A stretch of 43,220 nucleotides of DNA, from the NCBI GenBank assembly GCA_028284235.1, contig JANQSC010000007.1, forward strand, positions 1-43,220. Reading direction: 5' to 3'. The notes beneath the pieces were generated by a model that ran no database searches, was not told where the DNA came from, and worked only from the letters and a program-made list of their open reading frames with translations. Positions 8,908 through 18,400 of the stretch are shown here, piece by piece. Made by a program: the position numbers and the translations under genes. This stretch comes from Opitutaceae bacterium (lineage in GTDB: Bacteria; Verrucomicrobiota; Verrucomicrobiia; Opitutales; Opitutaceae). Position 1 is the first letter of the stretch. Each line of letters begins with the position of its first letter.

Positions 8908-10224
8908 ATGCTCCCTAGATTCCGTCTCGTTCTTTCGCTCGCTTCCCTATTCGGTCTACTCTCAGTAGATGCATCCGAACAACCCAACGTCATCGTCATC
9001 ATGGCCGACGACATCGGGTTCGAATGCTACAGCGGATACGGCAGCGAGTACTACTCCACTCCGCGCATCGACCAGCTCGCTTCCACCGGAGCCCAATTCA
9101 CGCAAGCCTACTCCCAGCCCATTTGCACGCCCTCGCGCGTGAAGATCATGACTGGAAAGTATAATTTCCGCAACTACACGCGCTTTCGAAATCTCGACCT
9201 GTCCCAGCCCACCTTTGCAAAAATGGTCAAGGTCAACGGCTACGCCACCGCCATCGCCGGCAAATGGCAGCTCTCCGAAGAAAACCTGGACGGCCCCTAC
9301 CAAGCCGGATTCGACGAGTACCTCCTCTGGCACTTCACGCGCGGAAACGGCAACGACTCCGAAAACCCGCTCTTCCAGAACAAGGGCTCCCGCTACAAGT
9401 CGCCAAGGCTTTTCCTCAACACCAACCTGGTCGAGTACACGGGAGGGAAGTACGGGCCGGACTTGGTCGTCGACTACATCGTCGACTATATCGAGCGAAA
9501 AAAGGACGACCCCTTCCTCCTCTACTTTCCGATGATTCTCGTTCACAACCCCTTCGACCCCACCCCGCTCAGCCCGGATTGGGAATCCGCCGACGAGCGT
9601 CGCTCCCAACGCGAGAGGTTCAAGGAAATGGTCAACTACATGGACCGCGTAATCGGGCGCATCGTCGACAAACTGGACGAGACCGGACTGCGCGAAGAGA
9701 CACTCATAATCGTCACCGGAGATAACGGGACCAACAAGGCCATCGATTCCCCGTTCCCCCATCGCGGCGCCATTCAAGGAGGGAAAGGCATGATGACCGA
9801 CGCCGGCACGCGCGTCGCCTTCGTCGCCAACTGGAAAGGTCAAATCAAGCCCGGATCAATTATCGACAAGCCGATCTGCTTCGCCGACGTTCTTCCCACG
9901 ATTGCCGACGTCACCAATTCTCAACTACCCAAAGGAATCGATGGTCGCAGCCTCATGCCCTTGTTGCGAGGCGAAACTGAAAGCGCCCGCGACTGGATAT
10001 TCATGTCCTACTCCCACAGCGGGATCGAACAGAGCCCCTTTCGCTGCTTCGTGCGCGACCAGCGTTGGAAACTCTACGCCACCGGCGAACTTTACGACGT
10101 CCCCAACGACTGGCTGGAAGAGCGCCCCGCCACCGGGCTCGACGCCCATGCCGCCCGCCAGCGCCTCCAGCCCATCCTCGACCGCATCACAAGCCAAGCC
10201 CCCAACGGATATATCAAACAATAG
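8908..10224 (+). CDS. Exported sulfatase, S1 (formylglycine) family
   Basis: This 438-residue enzyme has a signal peptide (MLPRFRLVLSLASLFGLLSVDA). It continues PNVIVIMADDIGFECYSGYG, with the metal-binding DD, and the sulfatase signature C-T-P-S-R at residues 73-77, whose Cys is converted to formylglycine by a maturase. TGDNGTNK near residue 270 and the HRGAIQGGKG segment supply further metal and sulfate ligands. Type I sulfatases hydrolyse sulfate esters, here presumably on a sulfated glycan or a fragment of it. At 438 residues it is compact for the family but complete. It is transcribed divergently from the beta-helix/TonB genes and shares with them the spacer that holds the GTGAC dyad. The substrate position is unknown. 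Confidence 0.93.
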   Translation: MLPRFRLVLSLASLFGLLSVDASEQPNVIVIMADDIGFECYSGYGSEYYSTPRIDQLASTGAQFTQAYSQPICTPSRVKIMTGKYNFRNYTRFRNLDLSQPTFAKMVKVNGYATAIAGKWQLSEENLDGPYQAGFDEYLLWHFTRGNGNDSENPLFQNKGSRYKSPRLFLNTNLVEYTGGKYGPDLVVDYIVDYIERKKDDPFLLYFPMILVHNPFDPTPLSPDWESADERRSQRERFKEMVNYMDRVIGRIVDKLDETGLREETLIIVTGDNGTNKAIDSPFPHRGAIQGGKGMMTDAGTRVAFVANWKGQIKPGSIIDKPICFADVLPTIADVTNSQLPKGIDGRSLMPLLRGETESARDWIFMSYSHSGIEQSPFRCFVRDQRWKLYATGELYDVPNDWLEERPATGLDAHAARQRLQPILDRITSQAPNGYIKQ

Positions 10225-10407
10225 AGCCAGGCGATACGCTTATTTTTAAACAGGATGCGTTCGTCCCGACGAGCGAGACTCTCTTACTTGATCCCGTTTC
10301 ACGGGAACTTGATGCAATTGAAAATTCGACAACATCAAGCTGGCTCGCCAGAGCCATCAAACGAGCGAACGACAGAGAGCGCATCCAGTTTAAAGTCAGT
10401 CCATCCC

Positions 10408-12006
10408 TCAATCCAACGGCGCCGGCTCGTAGTCCGAATCGTTGACCCAGCCCGTCAGTTCCTTCGTGACCTCGCCCCTCATGTACTTCTCATAAAAGTC
10501 CCAGGCGTACGGCCGCGAGTATCCATAATTGTCGAACACGTCGCCCTCGCCCAAAAATCTTGGATCCTGCTGCTCCTCCAAGACCTTGTCCAAGCGCTCT
10601 TTCATCCTCCGCTTCACGTCCGACAAGCGCTCGTCGTTCGCCAAGTTGTTCAAGCAGTCCGGGTCGTTGACGAGATCGAAGAACTCCTCGTTCGTGGTCC
10701 GCTTCCCGAAAGAAAGATCCCAGTACGACCGATCCTTCCCCGAGCGAAACAACTCCAGAATCTCCGTTTTGGTCGGAGAACCGTCCACATCCAGATAACC
10801 CAGCTCCGGATTGCCGGCCGGCCAAAGATCAATCTTGTAGTTGTACAGATAAAGATAGTCGTTCCCGACGATTCCCCGGATCGGATAGCCCTGGTTCCCC
10901 GGTCGACTGAAATCGTGGCGCTCCTTGCCAATGACAACGTATTCACGCTTTGGATTCACTTGACCGGACTTTCTCGACTTGAAAATATCCGTCAAACTAC
11001 GCCCCGGCGACGGCTTCATTCCCGAATCCTCAAACCGAATACCCGCAATCTCTAGAAACGTCGGCGCGAAATCGATGAAACTGACCATGTCCGTCACCAC
11101 CCGCCCCGGATTGCGAATCCCCGCCGGCCACATCATCGCCAACGGCATGTGGTTCGAATACTCGTACTCCTGAGCCTTCCCGCGCGGAAACGGCATGCCA
11201 TTGTCCGAGGTCATCACAATCAAAGTGTTCTCCAACAATCCTCGGCGCTCAAGCGAATCGATCATCCGTCCGAGATGGCTGTCCGCATGCTCGATCTCCA
11301 ATCCATAGTCGAGCATGTCGTTGCGGATAACTTCGCTGTCTGGCCAGAATCCCGGGACCTCCTTGATATCGTCGACACTCTTGCCTCCCAACCTCTGACC
11401 CGATCCGTATTCATAACGTCGATGCGGCTCGCGCGAACCGTACCAGAAAAACCAAGGCTTGCCCACGTCGATATCGTCCAGGAACACTTCGAAATTTCCC
11501 GCATAGTCCTCTTGCGACATTCCCGTCGACGGCCGCTTCGGCAAGGACTCCGTTCCATAGTCCCTAGCGATGAGCACTCGTGGCTTCCCGTCGATCTCCC
11601 CCGGCAATCCCGGCCCCCAGCCCTTGCCCGTTTTCCCCGCCTGGTAGCCACTTTCGCGGAGCGCCTCAGGGAAGGTCCGGAACTTGGCGGGGAAATTCAC
11701 GATATGATTGGCCGCCTCCTCCAACTGCCAGGAGTTGCGCCCCGTGAGAATGCTCGACCGCGACGGCGCGCATTTCGCATTGGGCGTGTAAGCGTTTTGA
11801 AAAAGAATCCCCTCCTCCGCCAATCGGTCGAAAGCCGGCGTATCCGTCCATTCGCACCCGTAAGCGCTCATGTGCATGTAGGACGCGTCGTCCATGATGC
11901 AAAAGAGAATATTCGGACGCGGCTGCTCCGCCGCGCTCGCCAAAGAAATCAAGCCGCCAGAAATACCCAGCAACCAAACAAAGGACCGTATCAGGGGTAA
12001 TCGCAT
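10408..12006 (-). CDS. Exported sulfatase, S1 family, heparan N-sulfatase-like
   Basis: The ATG at 12006 (MRLPLIRSFVWLLGISGG) gives a 532-residue protein with a clean signal peptide; the open frame begins 36 bases further up but adds only a charged leader. Key features are NILFCIMDDASYMHMSAYGC with the metal-binding DD, C-A-P-S-R at residues 79-83 (formylglycine site), TGKGWGPG, SREPHRRYEYG and MTSDNGMPFPRGK. The layout, with early DDASY and a late VNDPDCLNNLA segment, is like sulfamidase/N-sulfoglucosamine sulfohydrolase-type sulfatases, but specificity is not proven. It converges on the first sulfatase with a 183-base spacer. Two sulfatases of different subtype beside one TonB receptor suggest a glycan with more than one sulfation site. 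Confidence 0.93.
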   Translation of the reverse strand: MRLPLIRSFVWLLGISGGLISLASAAEQPRPNILFCIMDDASYMHMSAYGCEWTDTPAFDRLAEEGILFQNAYTPNAKCAPSRSSILTGRNSWQLEEAANHIVNFPAKFRTFPEALRESGYQAGKTGKGWGPGLPGEIDGKPRVLIARDYGTESLPKRPSTGMSQEDYAGNFEVFLDDIDVGKPWFFWYGSREPHRRYEYGSGQRLGGKSVDDIKEVPGFWPDSEVIRNDMLDYGLEIEHADSHLGRMIDSLERRGLLENTLIVMTSDNGMPFPRGKAQEYEYSNHMPLAMMWPAGIRNPGRVVTDMVSFIDFAPTFLEIAGIRFEDSGMKPSPGRSLTDIFKSRKSGQVNPKREYVVIGKERHDFSRPGNQGYPIRGIVGNDYLYLYNYKIDLWPAGNPELGYLDVDGSPTKTEILELFRSGKDRSYWDLSFGKRTTNEEFFDLVNDPDCLNNLANDERLSDVKRRMKERLDKVLEEQQDPRFLGEGDVFDNYGYSRPYAWDFYEKYMRGEVTKELTGWVNDSDYEPAPLD

Positions 12007-12100
12007 CCGAGAATCTTCACGCGCCCCCAACATCAAGCGCAACAGGCAAATCTACCTCCAAGCAAATTCACTTCCTCCAACACCATTCAACAACAACCAA

Positions 12101-12263
12101 GAGCCTGTCCAACAATTCGCTTTCGAGCCATCGAAGTAATATTTGAGAATCAGAGTTTAGGCTGCGACGTGAGGAATACCCGTAGGGTATTGCGACCGGA
12201 GCAAATAAATTCTGAACTCAAATAGGACGAGAGGGCGACGAAATGGAATTGTTGGACAGGCTC
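12101..12263. mobile_element. MITE-like 163-bp hairpin element with perfect 18-bp terminal inverted repeats
   Basis: The ends are GAGCCTGTCCAACAATTC (12101-12118) and its exact reverse complement (12246-12263). Inside, AATATTTGAGAATCAG on the left pairs imperfectly with TTCTGAACTCAAAT on the right, and the centre holds AATACCC-GTA-GGGTATT. The whole element can therefore fold into one long hairpin. It has no coding capacity, and the family of the transposase that would mobilise it is unknown. Its right end touches the stop codon of the redoxin gene: the G of that TAG is the outer base of the repeat. No clear target-site duplication is visible. Confidence 0.75.
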
Positions 12264-12844
12264 TACACTAAATCGCAAGCTTCTCCCGGCATCCAATGAG
12301 CGTCCTTGCCGTCCCATTTCACATTGCAGCCGATCGGATTGGTCAAAGGAACACTCACTGCCCGCCCCGAAGTCACCTCCTCCAGGGCTCGATCCAAATC
12401 AAACTCCGTCGACGCCTCGTGGTCGCGCGGATTGTCAATCGCGCGACCCGTGTAAAGCAACCTCCGATCCGGGCCGAAGAGAAAGAAGTGCGGCGTGCGC
12501 AAGGCCCCGTAGGCGCGGGCCACGTCCTGCAACTCGTCATGCAAGTAGGCCCAGGGAAACTCGTGGACGTCCATCCGTTCGACCATGTGCGGAAAGTCGT
12601 CCTCCGGATACGTGTTGGCGCTGTTGGAATTGATGCCGACAAAAGCCACGCCCTCGTCCCGATAGCGCTCCGCCGACTTCCGAGTCGCCTCGTCGGAACC
12701 GGTGACATACGGGCAGTGATTGCAGGTGAAGAACACCACCAAGTAAGGCGCGTCGGCGAAGTCTCCGAGCGTGTAACGCAAGCCGTCGGTGCCGGGCAAT
12801 TCGAATTCGGGCGCAGCGGCCCCCAACTCAAGTGTAAATGACAT
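12263..12844 (-). CDS. Cytoplasmic thioredoxin-fold redoxin with CNHC active site
   Basis: Starting at the ATG at 12844 ([18 protein letters not shown]) the protein has 193 residues. The longer open frame runs into the 48-bp palindrome and is not credible as coding. [11 protein letters not shown] is the usual entry of AhpC/TSA-type redoxins. [12 protein letters not shown] carries the CxxC redox motif near residues 43-46. [16 protein letters not shown] and [18 protein letters not shown] complete the thioredoxin fold, and the tail [11 protein letters not shown] is typical of this widespread thioredoxin-family group. There is no signal peptide. The likely role is thiol-disulfide reduction or peroxide defence in the cytoplasm. 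Its stop codon coincides with the edge of the MITE-like element. Confidence 0.88.
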   Translation of the reverse strand: MSFTLELGAAAPEFELPGTDGLRYTLGDFADAPYLVVFFTCNHCPYVTGSDEATRKSAERYRDEGVAFVGINSNSANTYPEDDFPHMVERMDVHEFPWAYLHDELQDVARAYGALRTPHFFLFGPDRRLLYTGRAIDNPRDHEASTEFDLDRALEEVTSGRAVSVPLTNPIGCNVKWDGKDAHWMPGEACDLV

Positions 12845-12947
12845 CCCGCGATCATGAGGCCCCCATTTTGAATCTGGCAACGAATTACGATAAAAACCGC
12901 GCCGCAACCTCTCCAAAACAATGCCAACAACCTCAGGGTTAAAGTCA

Positions 12948-12995
12948 CCCTCTGCACATTTAGACAAAAACGTTTTTGTCTAAATGTGCAGAGGG
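12948..12995. repeat. Perfect 48-bp palindrome
   Basis: CCCTCTGCACATTTAGACAA followed by AAA and a central CG is mirrored exactly by the reverse complement up to GCAGAGGG. Arms are 23 bases with no mismatch. It lies between the alpha/beta hydrolase gene and the redoxin gene, both on the minus strand. The A5/T5 runs are next to the loop, inside the stem, so it is not a standard intrinsic terminator, though an RNA hairpin here could block transcription. It could also be two abutted copies of a mobile-element end. Confidence 0.85.
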
Positions 12996-13020
12996 CAGTC
13001 GCTCTCGGGACTGCATGCGA

Positions 13021-13992
13021 CTACCGCCGCGCTCGTTTCCGTTCGTGCAGCGAGCTTATCCAGTCGATAGCGGCCGGGGCAACCAGTTCGTGGTCGCCAT
13101 CGAAAACAGTGAGCGTCGCGTTTCCCGAGCTCCGCCGAAACAGGGGCTGCTTGTCTCCGTAGCTCGCATCAAAATAGTCACTACGCAGCGCCTCGGGAAT
13201 GCGGGCCGATTCGGTCATCTGCCGAATATGCCGCTTGCTCAATCGATCGCTTCGGTCCGCAACCGCGTTGAACGCCAGCAGCGAATGGCTGATCGGCACG
13301 CTCCCGTCGTGGCCGTCGCGAATGCCCGTGTGGATGTGCAAAACGACCCCCTTGGCGTTCTCCATGTAAGTAATCGGCGAACGCTTGCGATACTCCGCGT
13401 CCACCGCCTCGCTCGCGCCGGGAACGCCTCCGCAGGACGCCACAATCTCGCCCGCATAACGTAGTTCGCGCTCCTTGGTCTCGTAGTACCACGCTCTCAA
13501 ATCGAATATTGGAACCCACGCGGAGACGCCCGCCCACAACTTTGGATGACGCCCCGCCATGAGCAAACACGCATAGCCGCCACCCGACGTGCCGACCAGG
13601 TAGATTTCAGACCCATCCACTCGGGCCGTTCGTTGCGCGTACTCGACGGCGCTCACGATGTCCTGCACCGCCAGCTCGGAACCGGTCGCCTCCGGTCGCC
13701 GGTTTCGTCCGCGAAAATCTGGATGCAAAAACGCCCAGCCGCGCTCCACGCACCAATCCTCGATTTCCTGGTGAATCTGCTGCGTGTAGTCGCTCGACCA
13801 GGAATGCAAGGCCACCACCATGGGAACGGCCTCGGTCGACCGGGGATCGAAGAAACGAGCCTTCTGCATCGTATCGTCGGCATCGCTCAGATACTCGATC
13901 TCGATCGCGCCCGCGGCCCACGCCAGCGAGCTCGTCGAAAGTAAGCTCCACACCAACAGCAGTATATTCAATACCCGGATACAGCAAATCAT
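13021..13992 (-). CDS. Exported alpha/beta hydrolase (prolyl-oligopeptidase/esterase type)
   Basis: This 323-residue protein begins with a signal peptide (ICCIRVLNILLLVWSLLSTS, cut near AWA). MVVALHSWSSDYTQ is the oxyanion-loop strand, and YLVGTSGGGYACLL carries the nucleophile elbow G-T-S-G-G, so the Ser is the nucleophile. GIRDGHDGSVP offers the acid, and FDGDHELV provides the catalytic His late in the chain. The fold is the S9/acetyl-esterase type of alpha/beta hydrolase; the substrate could be an ester or a short peptide. Its start lies 15 bases after the Sel1-repeat gene, so it is probably the last gene of the four-gene minus-strand run beginning at 24371. Confidence 0.85.
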   Translation of the reverse strand: MICCIRVLNILLLVWSLLSTSSLAWAAGAIEIEYLSDADDTMQKARFFDPRSTEAVPMVVALHSWSSDYTQQIHQEIEDWCVERGWAFLHPDFRGRNRRPEATGSELAVQDIVSAVEYAQRTARVDGSEIYLVGTSGGGYACLLMAGRHPKLWAGVSAWVPIFDLRAWYYETKERELRYAGEIVASCGGVPGASEAVDAEYRKRSPITYMENAKGVVLHIHTGIRDGHDGSVPISHSLLAFNAVADRSDRLSKRHIRQMTESARIPEALRSDYFDASYGDKQPLFRRSSGNATLTVFDGDHELVAPAAIDWISSLHERKRARR

Positions 13993-14007
13993 TCGAAACG
14001 AATTCCT

Positions 14008-15378
14008 TTACCAATCCAGCTTCAATCGCGTCAGCCGTTCCTGCGACGGCTTGTGCTCTTTTCGAGCCGCTTTTCGATAGAAATCAATAGCCAAATCCCG
14101 ATCGCGTTCCACTCCGGACCCTCTCTCCAAAAGAACAGCGTAGTTGTACTGGGAAGCCGTGTGCCCCAACTCGGCGCCACGACCGAAGTAATGGGCGGCC
14201 ACATCGTAGTCACGCTTGAACCCTTCCCCTTCCAAATGCATCAAACCCAGCTTTGCAATCGATTTGGCGAAGTCGCTTTCGGCCGACATTTCGAGCCACT
14301 TGATTCCCTCCGACATATTCGGTTTCACCAACACGCCCGCGATATAGACGAGAGCCAGCTCGTATTGAGCTTCTGGATCGCCCGCTTCCGCTGCCCGTTT
14401 GAACCAATCCACTGCGGTGTCAGGATTCTCGGATACGCCCATTCCGTTTTTAAACGCGCGGCCGATATTTCGCATCGCCGAAGAAAATCCCTGTTCCGCT
14501 GCGCTCCGATACCAAAGAAGGGCCATCGACGGGTTTCGCTCCACGCCCCATCCATTCTCGTAGCATTCACCGAACGCGTTCTGCGAATACGGGTCGTCCT
14601 CCTCCGCGGCGAGCTCGAACCACTTCGCCGCCGCGTCGTAGTCAACCTCCCCGCCAAGCCCCTCGCGGCACATCGTCGCGTAGATGGGATACGTGGGCAA
14701 ATGCCCGAGATCGGCAGCAGCCGCGAACCGCTTGCGCGCTTCCTTGTGGTTTTGCAGCTCCTCCGGACCGAAACGGTAAATAGACGCCAGACTGTGGAGC
14801 GCGGACGGATAGTCCGAGCGAAGGGCCAGCGCACGCTCGAAGGTGAGAACCGCTCTCGCGGGTTGCTCCGCCGCCAAGTAGCTGTAGGCAAGCTGGGCCT
14901 GGAAGCGGGCTTCCTCGGGAAATTCCTTCGTCGCTGCGCGGCACGCCTTGATCGCGGTCAACGCGTCCAACTCCTCAAGGCTCACTCCATCCGAAACCGC
15001 GAACAGGTCGCCCGGGATCGACGCCAGCGCATCGCATTCGTTCAACACCGCTTTCAGTGTCACGAGGGCGGACATCCCCAAATTCACGCGGCCCGTATCG
15101 ACCGACGCTTCGACGGAACCGCCGGAAATGCTCACTACTGACCCGCGACCCGCATCCAAAGTCCGGCCAGCCACTTCTGTTACAAACCGAACCGTATCTC
15201 CTTCTTGAATACCGTTCGTATCGGAAAACTCAATCGTCGCTCGATCCGGCTGCGAAGCGACCACGTTTCCTTTCCGTTCGATCGCGTCAGCGCCTAGCGC
15301 CAATCCAAACGCGACGCACAGCGCCAAGAGCAGTCGAGGAAGCGAGTTTCGAGTCATTGCAGGGAATAATGTCTTCAT
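14008..15378 (-). CDS. Exported Sel1/TPR-repeat protein
   Basis: This 456-residue protein has a signal peptide (SLPRLLLALCVAFGLALGADA); it could also start at the Met at 15357. A beta-rich N-domain (VVASQPDRATIEFSDTNGIQ, GDTVRFVTEVAG) is followed by TPR-like helices (ARFQAQLAYSYLAAEQPARA) and about six Sel1-like repeats, such as AAKWFELAAEEDDPYSQNAF, ALLWYRSAAEQGFSSAMRNI and AVDWFKRAAEAGDPEAQYEL. Sel1 repeats form a solenoid that binds proteins or, in some secreted members, cell-wall components. It is 39 bases after the PASTA gene and 15 bases before the hydrolase. It likely serves as a periplasmic scaffold for the large neighbours (inference). Confidence 0.85.
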   Translation of the reverse strand: MKTLFPAMTRNSLPRLLLALCVAFGLALGADAIERKGNVVASQPDRATIEFSDTNGIQEGDTVRFVTEVAGRTLDAGRGSVVSISGGSVEASVDTGRVNLGMSALVTLKAVLNECDALASIPGDLFAVSDGVSLEELDALTAIKACRAATKEFPEEARFQAQLAYSYLAAEQPARAVLTFERALALRSDYPSALHSLASIYRFGPEELQNHKEARKRFAAAADLGHLPTYPIYATMCREGLGGEVDYDAAAKWFELAAEEDDPYSQNAFGECYENGWGVERNPSMALLWYRSAAEQGFSSAMRNIGRAFKNGMGVSENPDTAVDWFKRAAEAGDPEAQYELALVYIAGVLVKPNMSEGIKWLEMSAESDFAKSIAKLGLMHLEGEGFKRDYDVAAHYFGRGAELGHTASQYNYAVLLERGSGVERDRDLAIDFYRKAARKEHKPSQERLTRLKLDW

Positions 15379-15417
15379 ACTAATTCGTATTCAATTCTCT
15401 AGTTTTAAAAGTTCCAA

Positions 15418-18400
15418 TCAAGGGCACGAGCGAGCGAATTGCTCCGCCTGTCTCAGAAAACTGGCGAGCTGGGCTTTGCACGCGTTCGCTTTGGGAGTGG
15501 GAGCGATGAAAAACGCGGTGGCCCGTTTCGACGCGCTGTTCATGCGCCCCATCGTCCAGTCTTCGTCGTCCCAGAAAAAACCGGTTTCGTAGGGCCCGCC
15601 GCACACGATTTCGTCCGAGCGAACATCGCCCGCCTCCTCCCAGTAACAGGCGAACACGATCGAACCCTCCTCGCCCGGTTTTCCGTACAAGACCGACACC
15701 GCGCGGATCGGATCCTTGTCGTTGGCGAGATACGCCCATCCATCCGCAGGGCGAGAAGTTCGCTCAGCTACAAGCGGGTTCGCAATTCCATTCCGTTCAC
15801 CCAACGAACCCGTCCACAAGCGAATGCCAGCAACGCTCGGCGGAACCGTGATCGCCGCGCCCGCGGAAGGAGTTTCATTTTCAACGGGCGTCGGCTTCGG
15901 CGGCGCAAAGAGCCCCGGATTCGACGCAGGAGGCGTAGCGGCCGGAGGCGGTTCCAGCTCCGATTCCCCGCCTGTCGACGCCTCTGGCGTTCGAGTCGAA
16001 TCCGATACCGGCTGCTCGTAGACCGTCACCTCGATTGCGTCCAAAATCTCTGCTTCGGAGCCGGCCGCGGGCGACTGCGAGGCAACCGTGAACGCCAACT
16101 CTCTCGACGGAGCGGAGGGACCGCTCAGCGTCCGGAGAATAAGGCCGTTTTCGAGCGCCAAGAGCTCCGCCTCGTTCGCTTGCATGCCGACGAGATTGGG
16201 AATCACCACGGGTTCAATGTAGTCGGAATAGTAGACGACCTCTACTTTGCCCGCTTCATCGATCTCGACGCCGGGATCCGGCGCCTGACGGTAGATTTTT
16301 CCGGACAAAGCCCGGCTCGGCGCCGCTTCGCCCGAGATCGCATCTAAATCAACAGCAATCGCCTCCAATTGCGACCGAGCGGCTACGACGTCCTGATTCG
16401 AGAGATCCGGAACCAATGTCGGCGCGATATAAACCGAGTATATCCAAACATCCACGACGGCATCGCTCTCAACGGACGTCCCCGCTTCCGGCATCTGACG
16501 CATCACCTGGTTTTCCTCCGACGCCGAACGAGCGGACGGGCCCATCGACAGATTCATCGACAAACCGGCTCGCTCCAAAGCCGCCTCCGCGTCCGCTAGC
16601 GCAACGCCAAGCAAATCCGGGACAACGATTTCGGGAGCGACCGGTTCCGGCTCCACGAGCGACTCGTCGAAGGCGTCGTATACCCAAAGCGTAACCGATC
16701 CCTCTGACTCGAGACGCGCATCCGCCACTGGATCCTGTTTTTGAATACGATTTTCCATGCCCGTCGTGGGAGCCGGATCGCCGAGGGCCAGGTCGGCGCT
16801 AAACCCGAGGTCCTCCAAAACCCTCTCGGCTTCGTCAATGGTAAGACCTTCCAAATCGGGCACTGCGGCGCTGCCGATGTAAAGCGTGAAAATCTCGATC
16901 GCAACCGGATCGCCGGACGAGATGCGCGAACCCAGCGGAGGATCCTGGGCGGAAATCGTCCCTTCGTCGTCCGGTCGATTCGCAGGCGGACCTATCTCGA
17001 TGATTGGCACGAGACCCGCATCGGCGATCTCCGCTTCCGCATCGTCGATCGACATTCCAACTACATCCGGAACCGCGATCGGTCCCGTATTCGTAAACCG
17101 GTTACCGCAATCAGTCAATAATTCGCCTTTCAGCGTCGCCATGACCCACTCCTCCAATTGGCAATGGTTGAGCGAGTCCAATCCGCGACGGAAGCCCCAC
17201 AAGTACTCGGTCGATTCCAACCCCCGAGCCTCGTCGGGTTTGGCGTTCTGCGTGATGATCCCGCCTTTCGCCTTGCCTACCAGCGTTCCCCATTCGGTGT
17301 AGCGCAAGTCGACTTCCGGATCCGCGTTGGCGGGAGGTTCCGCCAGGCCGATCCACTCGGCGACCGCAGCCATCACCCGAGGATGGTCCGGGGGCAGTCG
17401 ATTCGGGTCGTCGGAGGCGAGCGCCTCCTCCAGTTGCTCATTCTGCTCCGGCGTCCCTCCTTGCGATCGGGCGGGAACCGGATTGGATGCAATGGGACCC
17501 GCGCGACCTTGGGAACCATCGCGCGAGACTCCTCCTCTGCCACCGGCGGGAGCCGGACCAATTCCAGAACCGCCGCGTCCCCCAGTCGTGGATACACTCG
17601 GCCCACCCGGGCGAGAGGGTTCCGATCCGCCGTCCGCGAGCGTCTCTGTTCCCTCCGCGTTGGCATCGGGATCCGCTTCGTCCGGCTCCTCCGGCTCATT
17701 GCTCGCCACTTCTTCGGGATCGCGCATTTCATCCTCGGGCTCGGGCGGCAACGCCGCCACGCCTTCCGGATCGGGTCCGTAAATAACGTAGATCTCCGCC
17801 CCGCCGGACGCCCCGATCGCGTTTCTCAACTGCACGCTCTGCACGAGCGCCCAATGCGCGCTCGGATCGCGCAAATGCCAGCCCATGAGACGAAACGGAT
17901 AACCGTACTTCCCGTGAAAGGTAGGAGATTTCAGTTCGAACTTGAGGTGAGTTGGCGTCGAGGAACGATCCCGCACCGACGAGCTGGTGTTGCTCTCTCC
18001 CATCGGGGCCGAAAGAAACCGGTGGCGACTCGCGGCGGTCGGGCTCTCCTTGTCCAGCAGCTCCTCGACGTTTCTTCGAATCTTGAATCCATTCTGAAAC
18101 GCGATCGCAAACTCGCCCTTCTGTCGCTCCCCCTCCTGGCCGAAGGTTGTATTGGATACACGCACGGAACCCGCAAACGAAAGGGACTCTCGATCCCACA
18201 CGAGTTCGTCCGGCAGATCGATGGAGACGCTGCCAGTTGCCCCCATCGTTCGCGTCTCTCCATTGACCGTTCGCTCCCATTGAGCCTCAACCGACGCGGA
18301 AGAGCCACCTCCGGAAGCATTAATTCGAGTCGTCGCTCCCGTTCCGGACGTGGGTTTCGGCGACCGTCTCACGATCGTGCCTTTCCGGTAGAGCCGCGGC

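Noticed and set aside
8962-9843. 293-codon minus-strand frame inside the first sulfatase
   Set aside because: Val/Asp-rich shadow; the sulfatase frame has the full active site.
10225-10407. Small frames and the hairpin TCCCGT-TTC-ACGGGA (10292-10306) between the convergent sulfatases
   Set aside because: No ribosome-binding site, no domain, and no T-run after the hairpin; it is a plain spacer as far as I can see.
12948-12995. 48-bp palindrome as an ordinary Rho-independent terminator
   Set aside because: The T-run is within the stem next to the loop, not after it.
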